NCBI RefSeq assembly: GCF_017873175.1
Contig: NZ_JAGGJW010000004.1
Span: 124,001 to 188,000, forward strand
Direction: 5' to 3'
Source: Neorhizobium petrolearium
GTDB taxonomy: Bacteria; Pseudomonadota; Alphaproteobacteria; Rhizobiales; Rhizobiaceae
DNA length: 64,000 nucleotides
This document shows, piece by piece, positions 1 to 8,252 of this stretch. How positions within the stretch are numbered: position 1 is the first letter of the stretch; each line of letters starts with the position of its first letter. The notes under the pieces were generated by a model, which was given only the letters and a program-made list of their open reading frames with translations, was not told the origin of the DNA and made no database searches. A program made the position numbers and the translations under genes.

Positions 1-1030
1 AGCCGCGGCCAAGAGCCGCTTCGGCGCGCTTGCCGGTGGCATTCTTCTTGCGGAGATCGACCAGCATCAGGTGGTTATCGGTGCCGCCGGAGACAATGTC
101 GAGGCCGCCGGCCTTCAGCGTCTCGGCAAGCGCCTTGGCGTTCTTGACGATCTGCGCGGCATATTCCTTGAATTCCGGCTGCAGCGCCTCGCCGAAAGCG
201 ACCGCCTTGGCGGCGATGATGTGCATCAGCGGACCGCCCTGCAGGCCCGGGAAGACGGCCGAATTGATCTTCTTCGCCAGTTCCTCGTCATTCGTCATGA
301 CGACGCCGCCGCGCGGGCCGCGCAGCGATTTGTGCGTCGTGGTCGTCGCCACATGGCAGTGCGGGAACGGCGACGGATGCTGGCCACCTGCGACGAGGCC
401 GGCGATATGCGCCATGTCGACCATGAGGTAGGCGCCGACCGAATCGGCGATCTCACGGAAGCGCTTCCAGTCCCATATGCGGGAATAGGCCGTGCCGCCG
501 GCGATGATCAGCTTCGGCTTGTGCTCCTCGGCCTTCTTCTGCACGTCGTCCATGTCGAGCAGGTTGTCCCCCTCGCGCACGCCGTAGGAGACGACGTTGA
601 ACCATTTGCCCGACATGTTGACCGGCGAGCCGTGGGTCAGGTGTCCGCCCGAGTTGAGGTCCAGGCCCATGAACGTGTCGCCGGGCTGCAGCAGCGCCAG
701 GAAAACCGCCTGGTTCATCTGCGAGCCGGAATTCGGCTGGACGTTGACGAAGTTGACGCCGAAAAGCTTCTTGGCGCGCTCGATCGCCAGTTCCTCGGCG
801 ATATCGACGAACTGGCAGCCGCCGTAATAGCGCTTGCCCGGATAACCCTCCGCGTACTTGTTGGTCATGATCGAACCCTGCGCTTCGAGCACGGCGCGGG
901 AAACGATGTTTTCCGAAGCGATCAGCTCGATCTCGTGGCGCTGGCGACCCAGTTCCTTCTCGATCGCACCAAAGATTTCCGGATCGGATTCGGCGAGAGG
1001 ACGGGAGAAGAAGGCATTGGTGTTCGACAT
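1..1030 (-). CDS. glyA: Serine hydroxymethyltransferase, C-terminus cut by window edge
   Basis: Interconverts serine and glycine with tetrahydrofolate in the cytoplasm, supplying one-carbon units. The visible 343 residues run from [12 protein letters not shown] through the PLP fold. The pyridoxal-phosphate lysine lies in [13 protein letters not shown] at about residue 234, and the conserved aspartate/histidine of [11 protein letters not shown] at about 205-208. Roughly 90 residues are missing beyond the left edge, given the family length of about 430. The start at 1030 matches the usual rhizobial N-terminus. It is transcribed away from the L,D-transpeptidase gene, which ends about 175 bp upstream with its own terminator, so glyA has its own promoter region in 1031-1150. 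I saw no riboswitch there. Identification is secure. Confidence 0.97.
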   Translation of the reverse strand, partial: MSNTNAFFSRPLAESDPEIFGAIEKELGRQRHEIELIASENIVSRAVLEAQGSIMTNKYAEGYPGKRYYGGCQFVDIAEELAIERAKKLFGVNFVNVQPNSGSQMNQAVFLALLQPGDTFMGLDLNSGGHLTHGSPVNMSGKWFNVVSYGVREGDNLLDMDDVQKKAEEHKPKLIIAGGTAYSRIWDWKRFREIADSVGAYLMVDMAHIAGLVAGGQHPSPFPHCHVATTTTHKSLRGPRGGVVMTNDEELAKKINSAVFPGLQGGPLMHIIAAKAVAFGEALQPEFKEYAAQIVKNAKALAETLKAGGLDIVSGGTDNHLMLVDLRKKNATGKRAEAALGRG

Positions 1031-1150
1031 GTGCGAAGCTCCTCGAAGGGGTGGGGCATGCGATGTCGCGTCTTAGCGCCCTGCCGGGTACAGGGCAATA
1101 TGGAGAACGACATTTGCGGGCCTGAAGGCGCGGCGAAAAGCCTATGAACG

Positions 1151-1178
1151 AAAAAGCCGCACCCTTTGCGGATGCGGC
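1151..1178 (-). terminator. Rho-independent terminator of the L,D-transpeptidase gene
   Basis: On the minus strand a GC-rich 6-bp stem (gccgca, 1156-1161, pairing with tgcggc, 1173-1178) is followed by five T (complement of aaaaa at 1151-1155). It lies 28 bp beyond the stop at 1206. This separates the transpeptidase transcript from glyA. Confidence 0.8.
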
Positions 1179-1205
1179 CCTCGATGGTCTGACGACTGCG
1201 CCGGC

Positions 1206-2549
1206 TTACTGCGGCAGCATGTCGTCTTCGATGGAACCGGCCGGCTTCTCGACACCGGTCGTGGTCTGCAGCGCCAGTTCCTGATTGCCGTCGAGTTCGT
1301 AGATGTCGTCGCGGAACTGCACGACGCGGTCCTTCGCTGACCAGGCCGTGACGTAGACGATATAGACCGGCACTTCCTGCGCCAGCTTGATGGGCGTGTT
1401 GACGCGGCCGGCGATGACGCGCTCGATCTCCTGGCGCGACCAGCCGGGCGTGTCCCGCAGCAGCCAGGTGATGAGGTCGCGGACGTTCTGCACGCGCATG
1501 CAGCCCGAGGATTCGAAGCGCATCAGCTTGTTGAACAGGCCCTGCTGGGGCGTGTCGTGCATGTATTCGTTGTTCGGGTTGTGGAAGTTGATCTTCGTCG
1601 AGGCCATGGCGTTGATCTTGCCGGGGTCCTGACGGAACATGAAGTTCGGCGCCTTCGGAGCGAACCAGTCGACCGTTTCCGGCGCGACTTCGTTGCCCTT
1701 GCCGTCGATCAGGCGGATGTTGTTGCGGGTAAGATAGGTCGGATCCTTGCGCATCAGCGGCACGATGTCCTTCTCGACGATCGAGCGCGGAGCCGTCCAA
1801 TAGGGGTTGAGGATGACTTCGTAGATCTTCGAGTTGATGGCGTGCGTCGGCCGGTCGATGCGGCCGACGACGGCATTGGTGCGCAGCGCCACGCGGTCGT
1901 TCTCCACCGCCTCGATATAGGCGGCCGGAATGTTGACCATCACGTAGCGGGGGCCGAGATCGCCCGAGAATGTCTGGAGACGGACGAGATTCGTGTTCAA
2001 CTGCTGCAGGCGGATGTCGGCCGATACGTTGAGCGCCTTGACGGTGAATTCGCCGAGAACGCCGTCGGCCGGCAGGCCGTGACGGGCCTGGAAGCGCTTT
2101 ACCGCGCCGTCGACATAGGAATCGAACGCGGACGAGATGCCGGCTTCCCGCGGCAGGTCGCCGGAAATCATCAGACGCTGGCGCAGGACTTGGACGGACG
2201 GATCGACGACGCCGATCTTGAGGCGCTGCTGGCCGGGATTGATTTCAGGCCAGCCGCCGTTCGAGACGATCTGCTGATAGTCGAAGATCGCCTGCTGGAT
2301 GTTCGCCGGACCGCCGGGGCCGAGAACCGGATTGTTGGAGACGACGCCGACGGCCGTGCGCGATGCCGCCCTGGCATCGAACTGATCGTCCCAGGTGCCG
2401 CGGCGCGGCGCATTGATGAGGTCGTCGACGGCCGACTGCGCGAGAGCGGGTGCGGCAAGCGCTGCAGCTCCGGCGGAAACGGCCGAGCGGAGCAACGCGC
2501 GGCGGGATAGAACTTCGGATCCGGTCTTTTTCGACATCATACTACCCAT
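1206..2549 (-). CDS. L,D-transpeptidase (YcbB/LdtD type, LdtP-like)
   Basis: A periplasmic enzyme expected to make 3-3 crosslinks in peptidoglycan or to attach proteins to it. 447 residues: a twin-arginine-like, Ala-rich export signal (SRRALLRS followed by AGAAALAAPALA) at about 14-38, a peptidoglycan-binding helix bundle (VKRFQARHGLPADGVLGEF) at about 150-170, then the YkuD catalytic domain. The catalytic cysteine is about residue 350 in SSGCMRV. The motif is the SSGC form of the YcbB subfamily rather than the usual SHGC. The preceding histidine is in YMHDTP. Starts at 2540 or 2537 (MMSKK or MSKK) are possible alternatives to 2549. The next upstream gene in the same direction is the MarR regulator LdtR, which in related Rhizobiales and Liberibacter controls this transpeptidase; that link is family knowledge and is not shown here. 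Confidence 0.92.
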   Translation of the reverse strand: MGSMMSKKTGSEVLSRRALLRSAVSAGAAALAAPALAQSAVDDLINAPRRGTWDDQFDARAASRTAVGVVSNNPVLGPGGPANIQQAIFDYQQIVSNGGWPEINPGQQRLKIGVVDPSVQVLRQRLMISGDLPREAGISSAFDSYVDGAVKRFQARHGLPADGVLGEFTVKALNVSADIRLQQLNTNLVRLQTFSGDLGPRYVMVNIPAAYIEAVENDRVALRTNAVVGRIDRPTHAINSKIYEVILNPYWTAPRSIVEKDIVPLMRKDPTYLTRNNIRLIDGKGNEVAPETVDWFAPKAPNFMFRQDPGKINAMASTKINFHNPNNEYMHDTPQQGLFNKLMRFESSGCMRVQNVRDLITWLLRDTPGWSRQEIERVIAGRVNTPIKLAQEVPVYIVYVTAWSAKDRVVQFRDDIYELDGNQELALQTTTGVEKPAGSIEDDMLPQ

Positions 2550-2589
2550 CTGGTCCCGAGTATCGTCTTAGACGCCTACCGGGATATGG

Positions 2590-2600
2590 TTAACAAATGC
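2590..2600. promoter_or_regulatory. Possible operator half-site upstream of the L,D-transpeptidase gene
   Basis: The 11-mer ttaacaaatgc lies 41 bp upstream of the transpeptidase start and differs by one base from ttaacaaatac at 3502-3512 upstream of ldtR. A motif shared by the regulator gene and its presumed target suggests a common binding protein (LdtR or CtrA). With only two copies this is suggestive. The rest of 2550-2886 holds only the ldtR terminator and no gene. Confidence 0.35.
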
Positions 2601-2790
2601 GCAAAAGAATGCGCCGCCGGCCACGGCCTCGTCGTCATCGCGATATCGTGAAGCACGAAGTCCCGCCCGGCCCTTTGGTTCAGCGGGTCCCATAGCAATA
2701 TGGCGAATTGGTGTCAGGTGCCGGCGTGTCACGATGCCGTGCGGGGCATGTGATTTTTTTGCATGCCTGCCCCAAACTCACAGCCGCGAA

Positions 2791-2819
2791 AACCGGATGC
2801 GCAGGGGACGCATCCGGTT
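2791..2819 (-). terminator. Probable terminator of ldtR
   Basis: Perfect 11-bp inverted repeat (aaccggatgcg at 2791-2801 and its complement at 2809-2819) with a 7-nt loop. Read on the minus strand it ends in a short run of four T and lies about 70 bp past the ldtR stop. It separates ldtR from the transpeptidase gene, so the two are probably transcribed separately. Confidence 0.65.
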
Positions 2820-2886
2820 CCGATCGCTGAGGAGGTCTTTTGCCGGCGGCCGCCCCTGTGGATGAGACGGCTGCTGGAGTTTTCGA

Positions 2887-3405
2887 TTACAGACGATAGA
2901 GGATCTGGTCGTTCCAGAAACGGTCGAGGCGCTGCAGCAGCTTGTTCATCTGGCTGAACTCGCCTTCGCCGATGCCGCCGACCTTTTCGATCGAGCCGAT
3001 GTGGCGCTCATAGAGCCTGGCGACGGTTTCGGCGATCGCCTGGCCTTCCGGCGTCAGGCTGATGCGGACCGAGCGGCGGTCGATTCGTGAACGCTGATGG
3101 TTGATGAAACCAAGGTCGACCAGCTTCTTGACGTTGTAGGACACGTTGGAGCCGAGATAGTAACCGCGGGAGCGCAGTTCGCCGGCCGTCAGTTCCGAAT
3201 TGCCGATGTTGAACAGCAGGAGTGCCTGAACGGCGTTGACATCGTCTCGGCCCTGGCGGTCGAATTCATCCTTGATCACATCGAGAAGACGGCGGTGCAG
3301 GCGTTCGACCAGATGCAGCGATTCCATGTAAAGGGCGCGAATGGTTTCTTCATGCGGTTCTGCTACTGCCGGTGCCGCCTGCGGCTTCAGTTTCGTGTTC
3401 ATCAT
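2887..3405 (-). CDS. ldtR: MarR-family regulator LdtR
   Basis: A 172-residue winged-helix DNA-binding protein, expected to act as a dimer. The winged-helix core spans LTAGELRSRGYYLGSNVSYNVK through INHQRSRIDRRSVRISLTPEG; SRIDRRSVRI is the wing. The sequence matches the LdtR type known from Liberibacter and Sinorhizobium, which activates an L,D-transpeptidase gene and affects osmotic tolerance and envelope structure (family knowledge). The start MMNTKLK at 3405 was chosen because gtgagg sits about 8 nt ahead of it; an in-frame extension to 3471 is possible but lacks support. The transpeptidase gene lies downstream in the same direction behind a terminator. A consensus CtrA box lies about 100 bp upstream. 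Confidence 0.88.
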   Translation of the reverse strand: MMNTKLKPQAAPAVAEPHEETIRALYMESLHLVERLHRRLLDVIKDEFDRQGRDDVNAVQALLLFNIGNSELTAGELRSRGYYLGSNVSYNVKKLVDLGFINHQRSRIDRRSVRISLTPEGQAIAETVARLYERHIGSIEKVGGIGEGEFSQMNKLLQRLDRFWNDQILYRL

Positions 3406-3501
3406 GACTGCCTCACTCTGTTTTGTTTGGCGGTGTTTGTTTCTTCCCGCCTTGAGACAGACACTATCCAATACGCATAAAATTCGACTTAAAACATAGG
3501 C

Positions 3502-3517
3502 TTAACAAATACTTAAC
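3502..3517 (+). promoter_or_regulatory. Consensus CtrA-type box upstream of ldtR
   Basis: TTAA, seven bases, TTAAC: a perfect match to the full alphaproteobacterial CtrA consensus TTAA-N7-TTAAC. It begins 97 bp upstream of the ldtR start, in an AT-rich stretch that also carries another TTAA at 3489-3492. The nearest gene reading away from it is ldtR; the other neighbour ends here. This implies cell-cycle control of ldtR, which is inferred from sequence alone. Confidence 0.55.
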
Positions 3518-3635
3518 GCGACGCGTCGAATTCCGGCGACCGATTGCCGGCTATGAGGGCCAGCACTTCGGGCTATTAGAAATCAACAACTTAGCCGGAT
3601 ATTTTTCGTCAAATGCGGCCCCGAAAGCTTTAATT

Positions 3636-4073
3636 TCAGGGTAAATCAATCCTTACCCGCTCGGCTTTGCGGCGGGCTTCGATCCATAAGGAGAGGCGGA
3701 AAACGATATAAAGCGCCGCCACGAGGCCATGCATGAGAGGCACGAGCCGGTTATGACCAAATATATCCGGCCAGACCATATACATCAGGACCTGCGTTAC
3801 GGCAGCGATCGCCCAAAGCACCGCCCCCCAGGAAACCGCAAGCCAGAGACCGAGCGAGGCGACCGGGAAAAGAACCGCGAGAGAAGACGCGGCCACCTTC
3901 CAGGGAAGGCTCAGGAGATCGAAGCGCGCCATGCCATGCAGCGAATAGCCGACCAGCATCGCCCAATATTGCAGGCCGAACCAGAAGCAGATGAGCGCGA
4001 TCATCCGCAGGAAGATCACGTAAAGGATTTCCGTCAGCGTGCGCCTCGGCACGTTCAGTGAATCAGGCTCCAT
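3636..4073 (-). CDS. Small membrane protein, DUF6163-like
   Basis: A 145-residue hydrophobic protein of unknown function with about four membrane segments (around ILYVIFLRMIALICFWFGLQ, the SSLAVLFPVASLGLWLAV region, AVLWAIAAVTQVLMYMV, and LVAALYIVFRLSLWI), ending in a basic tail. It resembles the rhizobial DUF6163 family found near ldtR. The start at 4073 (MEPDSLNV) is preferred over an upstream ATG at 4130, which would add 19 residues unlike a membrane protein leader and run towards the divergent cupin gene. It lies upstream of ldtR in the same direction, with about 230 bp between them, including the CtrA box. Confidence 0.7.
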   Translation of the reverse strand: MEPDSLNVPRRTLTEILYVIFLRMIALICFWFGLQYWAMLVGYSLHGMARFDLLSLPWKVAASSLAVLFPVASLGLWLAVSWGAVLWAIAAVTQVLMYMVWPDIFGHNRLVPLMHGLVAALYIVFRLSLWIEARRKAERVRIDLP

Positions 4074-4190
4074 AGGATCTACACTAGCCGCCCCGACCGC
4101 CAACCGCCAGTGCCGGACCGGCGCCTGCACAATCGTTCAAGAGCTTTGAATTCGGCCCGGCTAAATCTACCGCCAACCGAAGGAGCAGAC

Positions 4191-4568
4191 ATGACCAGCG
4201 ACTTTTCCCGCGCATCAATCAATCTTGCCGAAAAACTACAGCGGATTCCCGACCTCTGGCAACCGCGCGTCGTGGCGGAAATGAACGACTACCAGTTCAA
4301 GCTCGTCCGCATCCAGGGCGACTTCATCTGGCATGATCATCCCGAAACTGATGAAACCTTCATCGTTCTCGAAGGAGACTTGCGGATCGATTTCCGCGAC
4401 GGCTCCGTCCATATCGGCCCCAGCGAAATGTTCGTCGTGCCGAAGGGTGTCGAGCACAAGCCGTTTGCCGAAAAGGAAGTGAAGATGATGCTGATCGAGC
4501 CGCGCGGCGTCTCGAACACCGGCCACGAAGGCGGCGAACGCACCGCTCAGAACGATCTCTGGATTTAG
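4191..4568 (+). CDS. Cupin-domain protein
   Basis: A 125-residue single-domain cupin. The first cupin motif is visible as WHDHPETDETFIVLEGDLRI and the second as VPKGVEHKPFAEKEVKMMLI, giving the histidine and glutamate ligands expected for one bound metal. Short stand-alone cupins of this type are common in rhizobia; the substrate cannot be told from sequence. The start is fixed by an excellent Shine-Dalgarno sequence (gaaggagc, 4180-4187). It is divergent from the DUF6163-like gene and 80 bp ahead of hemB, with which it may be co-transcribed. Confidence 0.82.
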   Translation: MTSDFSRASINLAEKLQRIPDLWQPRVVAEMNDYQFKLVRIQGDFIWHDHPETDETFIVLEGDLRIDFRDGSVHIGPSEMFVVPKGVEHKPFAEKEVKMMLIEPRGVSNTGHEGGERTAQNDLWI

Positions 4569-4648
4569 CGCTGCGGCGATCCCGCCCATTCATAAAGACC
4601 CTGCTCCATGATAATAGCGGCGCAATTGCAGAAGAATGGAGCCCTATC

Positions 4649-5662
4649 ATGGACAAGACGCATCTGGTCGACGAGATCACCGGCCATCGCCGCATGCGGC
4701 GCAACCGCAAGGCCGACTGGACGCGCCGCCTCGTCCAGGAAAGCCGACTGACGGTCGATGACCTGATCTGGCCGATCTTCATCGTACCCGGCACCGGCAT
4801 CGTCGATCCGATCGCGGCCATGCCCGGTGTCAGCCGCATGAGCGTCGACAAGGTAGTGGAAGCGGTAAAGGAGGCCGCCGATCTCGGCATTCCGGCGATC
4901 GCCACCTTTCCCGACATCGAAATGGAACTGCGCGACGAGACCGGCTCCAACAGCCTTGTTCCCGACAATCTGATCAACCAGGCGACGGCGGCGATCAAAA
5001 AGGCGGTACCGAATATCGGCATCATCACCGACGTGGCGCTCGACCCCTTCACCAGCCACGGCCATGACGGAATCCTGCGCGACGGCGTGATCGTCAACGA
5101 CGAGACGGTGGACCAGATTGTCAGGGCGGCCGTGATGCAGGCGGACGCCGGGGCCGATATCATCGCGCCGTCGGAGATGATGGACGGCCGCATCGGCGCG
5201 ATCCGCCACGCGCTCGATGCCGCAGGCCACCAGGATGTCGGCATCATGTCTTATGCGACGAAATTCTCGTCCGGGTTCTACGGACCCTATCGCGAGGCAA
5301 TCAACACGAGCGGCCTCCTGAAAGGCGACAAGAACAGCTATTACATCTCGCCGGCGAACGGCACCGAGGCCCTGCGCGACGCGGCACTCGACGTCGAGGA
5401 AGGCGCCGACATGCTGATGGTGAAGCCGGGTCTTGCCTATCTCGATATCTGCTGGCGCATCAAGGAAGCCTTCGGACTGCCAACCTTCGCCTACCAGGTC
5501 TCGGGAGAATATACGCAGATCAAGGCGGCCGCGATGAACGGCTGGATCGACGGCGAGCGGATCATGATGGAGACGCTGCTCTGTTTCAAGCGTGCCGGCT
5601 GCGACGGCATCCTCACCTATTTCGCGGTGGATGCGGCGAAGAAATTGGCAAAAAGCCGCTGA
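4649..5662 (+). CDS. hemB: Delta-aminolevulinic acid dehydratase (porphobilinogen synthase)
   Basis: Condenses two 5-aminolevulinate molecules to porphobilinogen in tetrapyrrole synthesis; cytoplasmic and normally octameric. 337 residues, full length. The Schiff-base lysines are visible at about 205 (SYATKFSSGFYG) and 259 (MLMVKPGLAYLD). Where zinc enzymes have a cysteine triad, this protein reads ALDPFTSHGHDG, so it belongs to the magnesium-dependent, cysteine-free type known from rhizobia. It is followed after 62 bp by an RDD membrane protein gene, with a strong inverted repeat in between. Confidence 0.97.
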   Translation: MDKTHLVDEITGHRRMRRNRKADWTRRLVQESRLTVDDLIWPIFIVPGTGIVDPIAAMPGVSRMSVDKVVEAVKEAADLGIPAIATFPDIEMELRDETGSNSLVPDNLINQATAAIKKAVPNIGIITDVALDPFTSHGHDGILRDGVIVNDETVDQIVRAAVMQADAGADIIAPSEMMDGRIGAIRHALDAAGHQDVGIMSYATKFSSGFYGPYREAINTSGLLKGDKNSYYISPANGTEALRDAALDVEEGADMLMVKPGLAYLDICWRIKEAFGLPTFAYQVSGEYTQIKAAAMNGWIDGERIMMETLLCFKRAGCDGILTYFAVDAAKKLAKSR

Positions 5663-5679
5663 GACTTGTTGTATAAACG

Positions 5680-5708
5680 GTTTCTACCCATATCCTTTGG
5701 GTAGAAAC
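5680..5708. promoter_or_regulatory. 11-bp perfect inverted repeat between hemB and the RDD gene
   Basis: gtttctaccca (5680-5690) and its exact complement (5698-5708) flank a 7-base AT-rich spacer. No T-run follows; the right arm ends next to the Shine-Dalgarno sequence aggag (5709-5713) of the downstream gene, and a TATAAA-like hexamer (5672-5677) sits just upstream. It could be a repressor operator on a promoter for the RDD gene or an RNA hairpin affecting its translation. Confidence 0.6.
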
Positions 5709-5724
5709 AGGAGACACGAACCCG

Positions 5725-6183
5725 ATGACGCTCGACCCGAACCCGGCCTATGCCGCCCCCGACGACTGGCGGGCCTATAGTGGCGTTCTGTCGCGGCGGG
5801 TCTTTGCCTTCATCATCGACTACCTGGTCATCCTGTTGCTCTGCATTCCGGCAGCGGTCGTCGTCTTTTTCCTGGGCATCATCACGCTCGGGCTCGGCTT
5901 CGCGCTCTATCCCGCGCTCTTCGTGATCGTCGCGCTCCTTTATTTCGGCCTTACGCTCGGCGGCCCGAACCAGGCCTCGCCCGGCATGCGCGCCATGGGA
6001 GTCGCCATGGTCCGCCTCGACGGCCGGCGGATGGACTTCCTGACGGCGGTCGCCCACACGGTGATCTTCTGGATCATCAACTCGGTGCTGACACCGCTCA
6101 TTCTGCTCGTCGGCCTCTTCACCGAACGCTCGCGTCTCGTGCACGACATGCTGCTCGGCACCGTCATCATCCGGACCGCGTAA
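5725..6183 (+). CDS. RDD-family membrane protein
   Basis: 152 residues with the RDD-family layout: an N-terminal [18 protein letters not shown] segment carrying the R...D signature, a second hydrophobic stretch ([20 protein letters not shown]), and later segments around [20 protein letters not shown] and [12 protein letters not shown]. The function of most RDD proteins is unknown; some have been implicated in ion exchange and stress tolerance. It lies 62 bp downstream of hemB and could share its transcript, but the inverted repeat just ahead suggests separate control. Confidence 0.85.
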   Translation: MTLDPNPAYAAPDDWRAYSGVLSRRVFAFIIDYLVILLLCIPAAVVVFFLGIITLGLGFALYPALFVIVALLYFGLTLGGPNQASPGMRAMGVAMVRLDGRRMDFLTAVAHTVIFWIINSVLTPLILLVGLFTERSRLVHDMLLGTVIIRTA

Positions 6184-6304
6184 CCGTCACCGACAGAACG
6201 TTTGTCGTGCAAGCGGCGCTGCACCACGCTGCACATGGTTGACGTTTTACTTTTATGCGCCATGGTATGGATTTACGATGACAAGACGGGACCACCGCGA
6301 CGCA

Positions 6305-7066
6305 ATGAATACCCAGGCAACGCCCTCACCGCAGTTTTATCTGACGGCCCCGGCAGTTTGTCCCTACCTTCCGGGCGAGATGGAGCGCAAGGTCTTCACT
6401 CACCTGGTCGGTCCGCGCGCCGCCGAAATGAATGATCTCCTCACCCAAGGCGGTTTCCGACGATCGCAAAACATTGCCTATCGCCCTGCTTGTGAATCCT
6501 GCCGAGCCTGCGTTTCAGTCCGCATCCTCGCCAATGATTTCGAGCATAACCGTTCAATGCGGCGCGTGCTCGCGACCAACAGCGACCTGGTCTCGACCGT
6601 CTATCCGGCGCAGCCCTCCACCGAGCAGTTCTCGCTTTTCCGCCGCTACCTCGATGACCGGCACCAGCGCGGGGGCATGTCCGACATGTCGGCGCTCGAC
6701 TACGCGATCATGGTGGAAGACACGCATGTCAACACCCGCATCATCGAATACCGCCGTCGCGAGCCGGGTTCGGGCATCAGCAATGAGCCGAAGGGGGAAT
6801 TGCTGGCCGTGGCACTCACCGACATGATGAGCGACGGGGTTTCCATGGTCTATTCCTTCTTCAACCCCGAACTCGAAAAGCGGTCGCTCGGCACCTTCAT
6901 GATCCTCGACCACATCAAACGCACAAAGGCGCTCGGCCTGCCGCATGTCTATCTCGGCTATTGGGTCAAGGGTTCCTCAAAGATGGGCTACAAGACCCGC
7001 TTCCTGCCGCAGGAGCATCTCACCCCGCGCGGCTGGGAGCTCTACGATCCCTCAACCGACGCCTGA
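6305..7066 (+). CDS. bpt: Aspartate/glutamate leucyltransferase of the N-end rule pathway (Bpt)
   Basis: Transfers leucine from Leu-tRNA to proteins with N-terminal Asp or Glu, marking them for ClpAP degradation. 253 residues from [16 protein letters not shown], the standard start; an in-frame ATG at 6239 would add 22 unrelated residues. The N-terminal domain shows [16 protein letters not shown] with its cysteine cluster, and the C-terminal acetyltransferase-like fold includes [18 protein letters not shown] and [11 protein letters not shown]. It is close to the eukaryotic ATE1 family; bacterial members of this type are called Bpt. It is followed after 15 bp by an EamA exporter. Confidence 0.93.
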   Translation: MNTQATPSPQFYLTAPAVCPYLPGEMERKVFTHLVGPRAAEMNDLLTQGGFRRSQNIAYRPACESCRACVSVRILANDFEHNRSMRRVLATNSDLVSTVYPAQPSTEQFSLFRRYLDDRHQRGGMSDMSALDYAIMVEDTHVNTRIIEYRRREPGSGISNEPKGELLAVALTDMMSDGVSMVYSFFNPELEKRSLGTFMILDHIKRTKALGLPHVYLGYWVKGSSKMGYKTRFLPQEHLTPRGWELYDPSTDA

Positions 7067-7081
7067 TACCCGACCTTCTCC

Positions 7082-7969
7082 ATGAACAGTCACAAGAAGG
7101 GCCTCGTGCTCACCACCATCGGCGGGCTCGCGCTCTCCTTCGACGTGCCGCTCGTCAGGCTCGGCCATGGCGAACTCTGGTCGACGATCCTATTGCGCAG
7201 CGTCACCACCTTCTTGGCGGCAATGCTCCTCTGGCTTCTGGTCCGCCGTTTCGGCTCCAGCCGCCCGATCCTGATCCCCGGCAAGGCGGGCCTCGCCGCC
7301 GGCATCTGCTACGGCATTTCGACGATCGCGTTCCTCGGCGCCATCTTCAACACGGCAACCGCCAATGTCGTCTTCATCGTCGCCTTCACGCCAATGTTCG
7401 CCGCACTCCTCGGATGGCTGGTGCTGAAGGAACGCCCCTACCCGGCGACGCTTCTCACCATGCTGGTCATGCTCTTCGGCGTTGGATTGATCGTCTCGGG
7501 CGGTCTTTCCGGCGGGCATCTCTTCGGCGACGCGCTGGCAATTCTGGTCGCCTTGGTGCTGGCACTGGCGATCACCATAGGCCGGGCGACGCGCATCGAC
7601 ATGGGCTTCGTGCCACTCGTCGCGGCGGCCATGCCGGGGCTGATCGGGCTTGCCTTCGTGGGCAAATCTTCCCTTGCCGGCACGGGCGGCTTTTCGGTCC
7701 CCGATCCCTTCTGGGTGATATTTGACGGAGCGGTGATGATGCCGCTCGCCTTCTGGTGCCTGGCAACCGGCCCGAAGTATCTCTCCGGCCCGGAAGTCGG
7801 CATGTTCTATCTGCTCGAAACGATCCTTGCGCCGATCTGGGTCTGGCTGATCTTTTCGGAATTCCCCTCTTCCCGCACACTTCTCGGCGGCACGATCCTC
7901 ATCCTGGCACTGATCGGCTATTCGCTCTGGCAGATGCGGAGAGTGGAGAGGGTAACCGAAATAGCGTAA
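7082..7969 (+). CDS. EamA/DMT-family transporter
   Basis: 295 residues with ten predicted membrane segments in two EamA repeats (about 5-140 and 150-290), the layout of the drug/metabolite transporter superfamily. Conserved features include TANVVFIVAFTPMFAALLGWLVLKERP closing the first repeat (glutamate in LKERP) and a matching LLETILAPIWVWLIFSEFPS in the second. The substrate cannot be inferred; metabolites or amino acids are typical. It starts 15 bp after bpt and probably shares its transcript. Confidence 0.88.
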   Translation: MNSHKKGLVLTTIGGLALSFDVPLVRLGHGELWSTILLRSVTTFLAAMLLWLLVRRFGSSRPILIPGKAGLAAGICYGISTIAFLGAIFNTATANVVFIVAFTPMFAALLGWLVLKERPYPATLLTMLVMLFGVGLIVSGGLSGGHLFGDALAILVALVLALAITIGRATRIDMGFVPLVAAAMPGLIGLAFVGKSSLAGTGGFSVPDPFWVIFDGAVMMPLAFWCLATGPKYLSGPEVGMFYLLETILAPIWVWLIFSEFPSSRTLLGGTILILALIGYSLWQMRRVERVTEIA

Positions 7970-7973
7970 TTTT

Positions 7974-7991
7974 ATGTTCCATTGGGAATAT
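7974..7991. promoter_or_regulatory. Candidate operator of the AbrB-Doc module
   Basis: Imperfect inverted repeat atgttcc (7974-7980), 4-base spacer, ggaatat (7985-7991), matching at six of seven positions. It sits about 10 bp upstream of a TATAAC -10-like hexamer at 8000-8005, 25 bp ahead of the antitoxin start. The location fits autoregulation by the AbrB-type antitoxin. Confidence 0.4.
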
Positions 7992-8030
7992 CTTCGTGTT
8001 ATAACCTCGTTGCAACATGAGGATTGAACC

Positions 8031-8252
8031 ATGAACGCCACCATTCGCAAGATCGGCAATTCCGAAGGCATCATCATTCCAAAGGAAGTCCTCGACCGCA
8101 TGGGATTGAAGGCGGGCGATAACCTGGAGATTCGTGAGAACGACGGTAATATCGAGCTTGTTCCGGAGCACGCTGATCTCGCCGAACAACTCAAGGCTGC
8201 GCGTCTCGGCATGCAGAAGTATCGCGTAGCGCTTCGGGAGCTTGCCAAGTGA
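8031..8252 (+). CDS. AbrB/MazE-type antitoxin
   Basis: 73 residues. Residues 3-47 form a swapped-hairpin AbrB/MazE/SpoVT DNA-binding domain (IRKIGNSEGIIIPKEVLDRM, then LKAGDNLEIRENDGNIELVP). The remaining tail (HADLAEQLKAARLGMQKYRV) is the probable toxin-binding segment. The gene overlaps the following Doc toxin by 4 bp, the classic antitoxin-first type II arrangement. The region has visibly lower GC than its neighbours, which suggests acquisition. It should both neutralise the toxin and repress the operon. Confidence 0.88.
   Translation: MNATIRKIGNSEGIIIPKEVLDRMGLKAGDNLEIRENDGNIELVPEHADLAEQLKAARLGMQKYRVALRELAK

Noticed and set aside
71..1147. Plus-strand open frame (358 codons) over glyA
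   Set aside because: glyA on the minus strand is unmistakable (PLP lysine motif).
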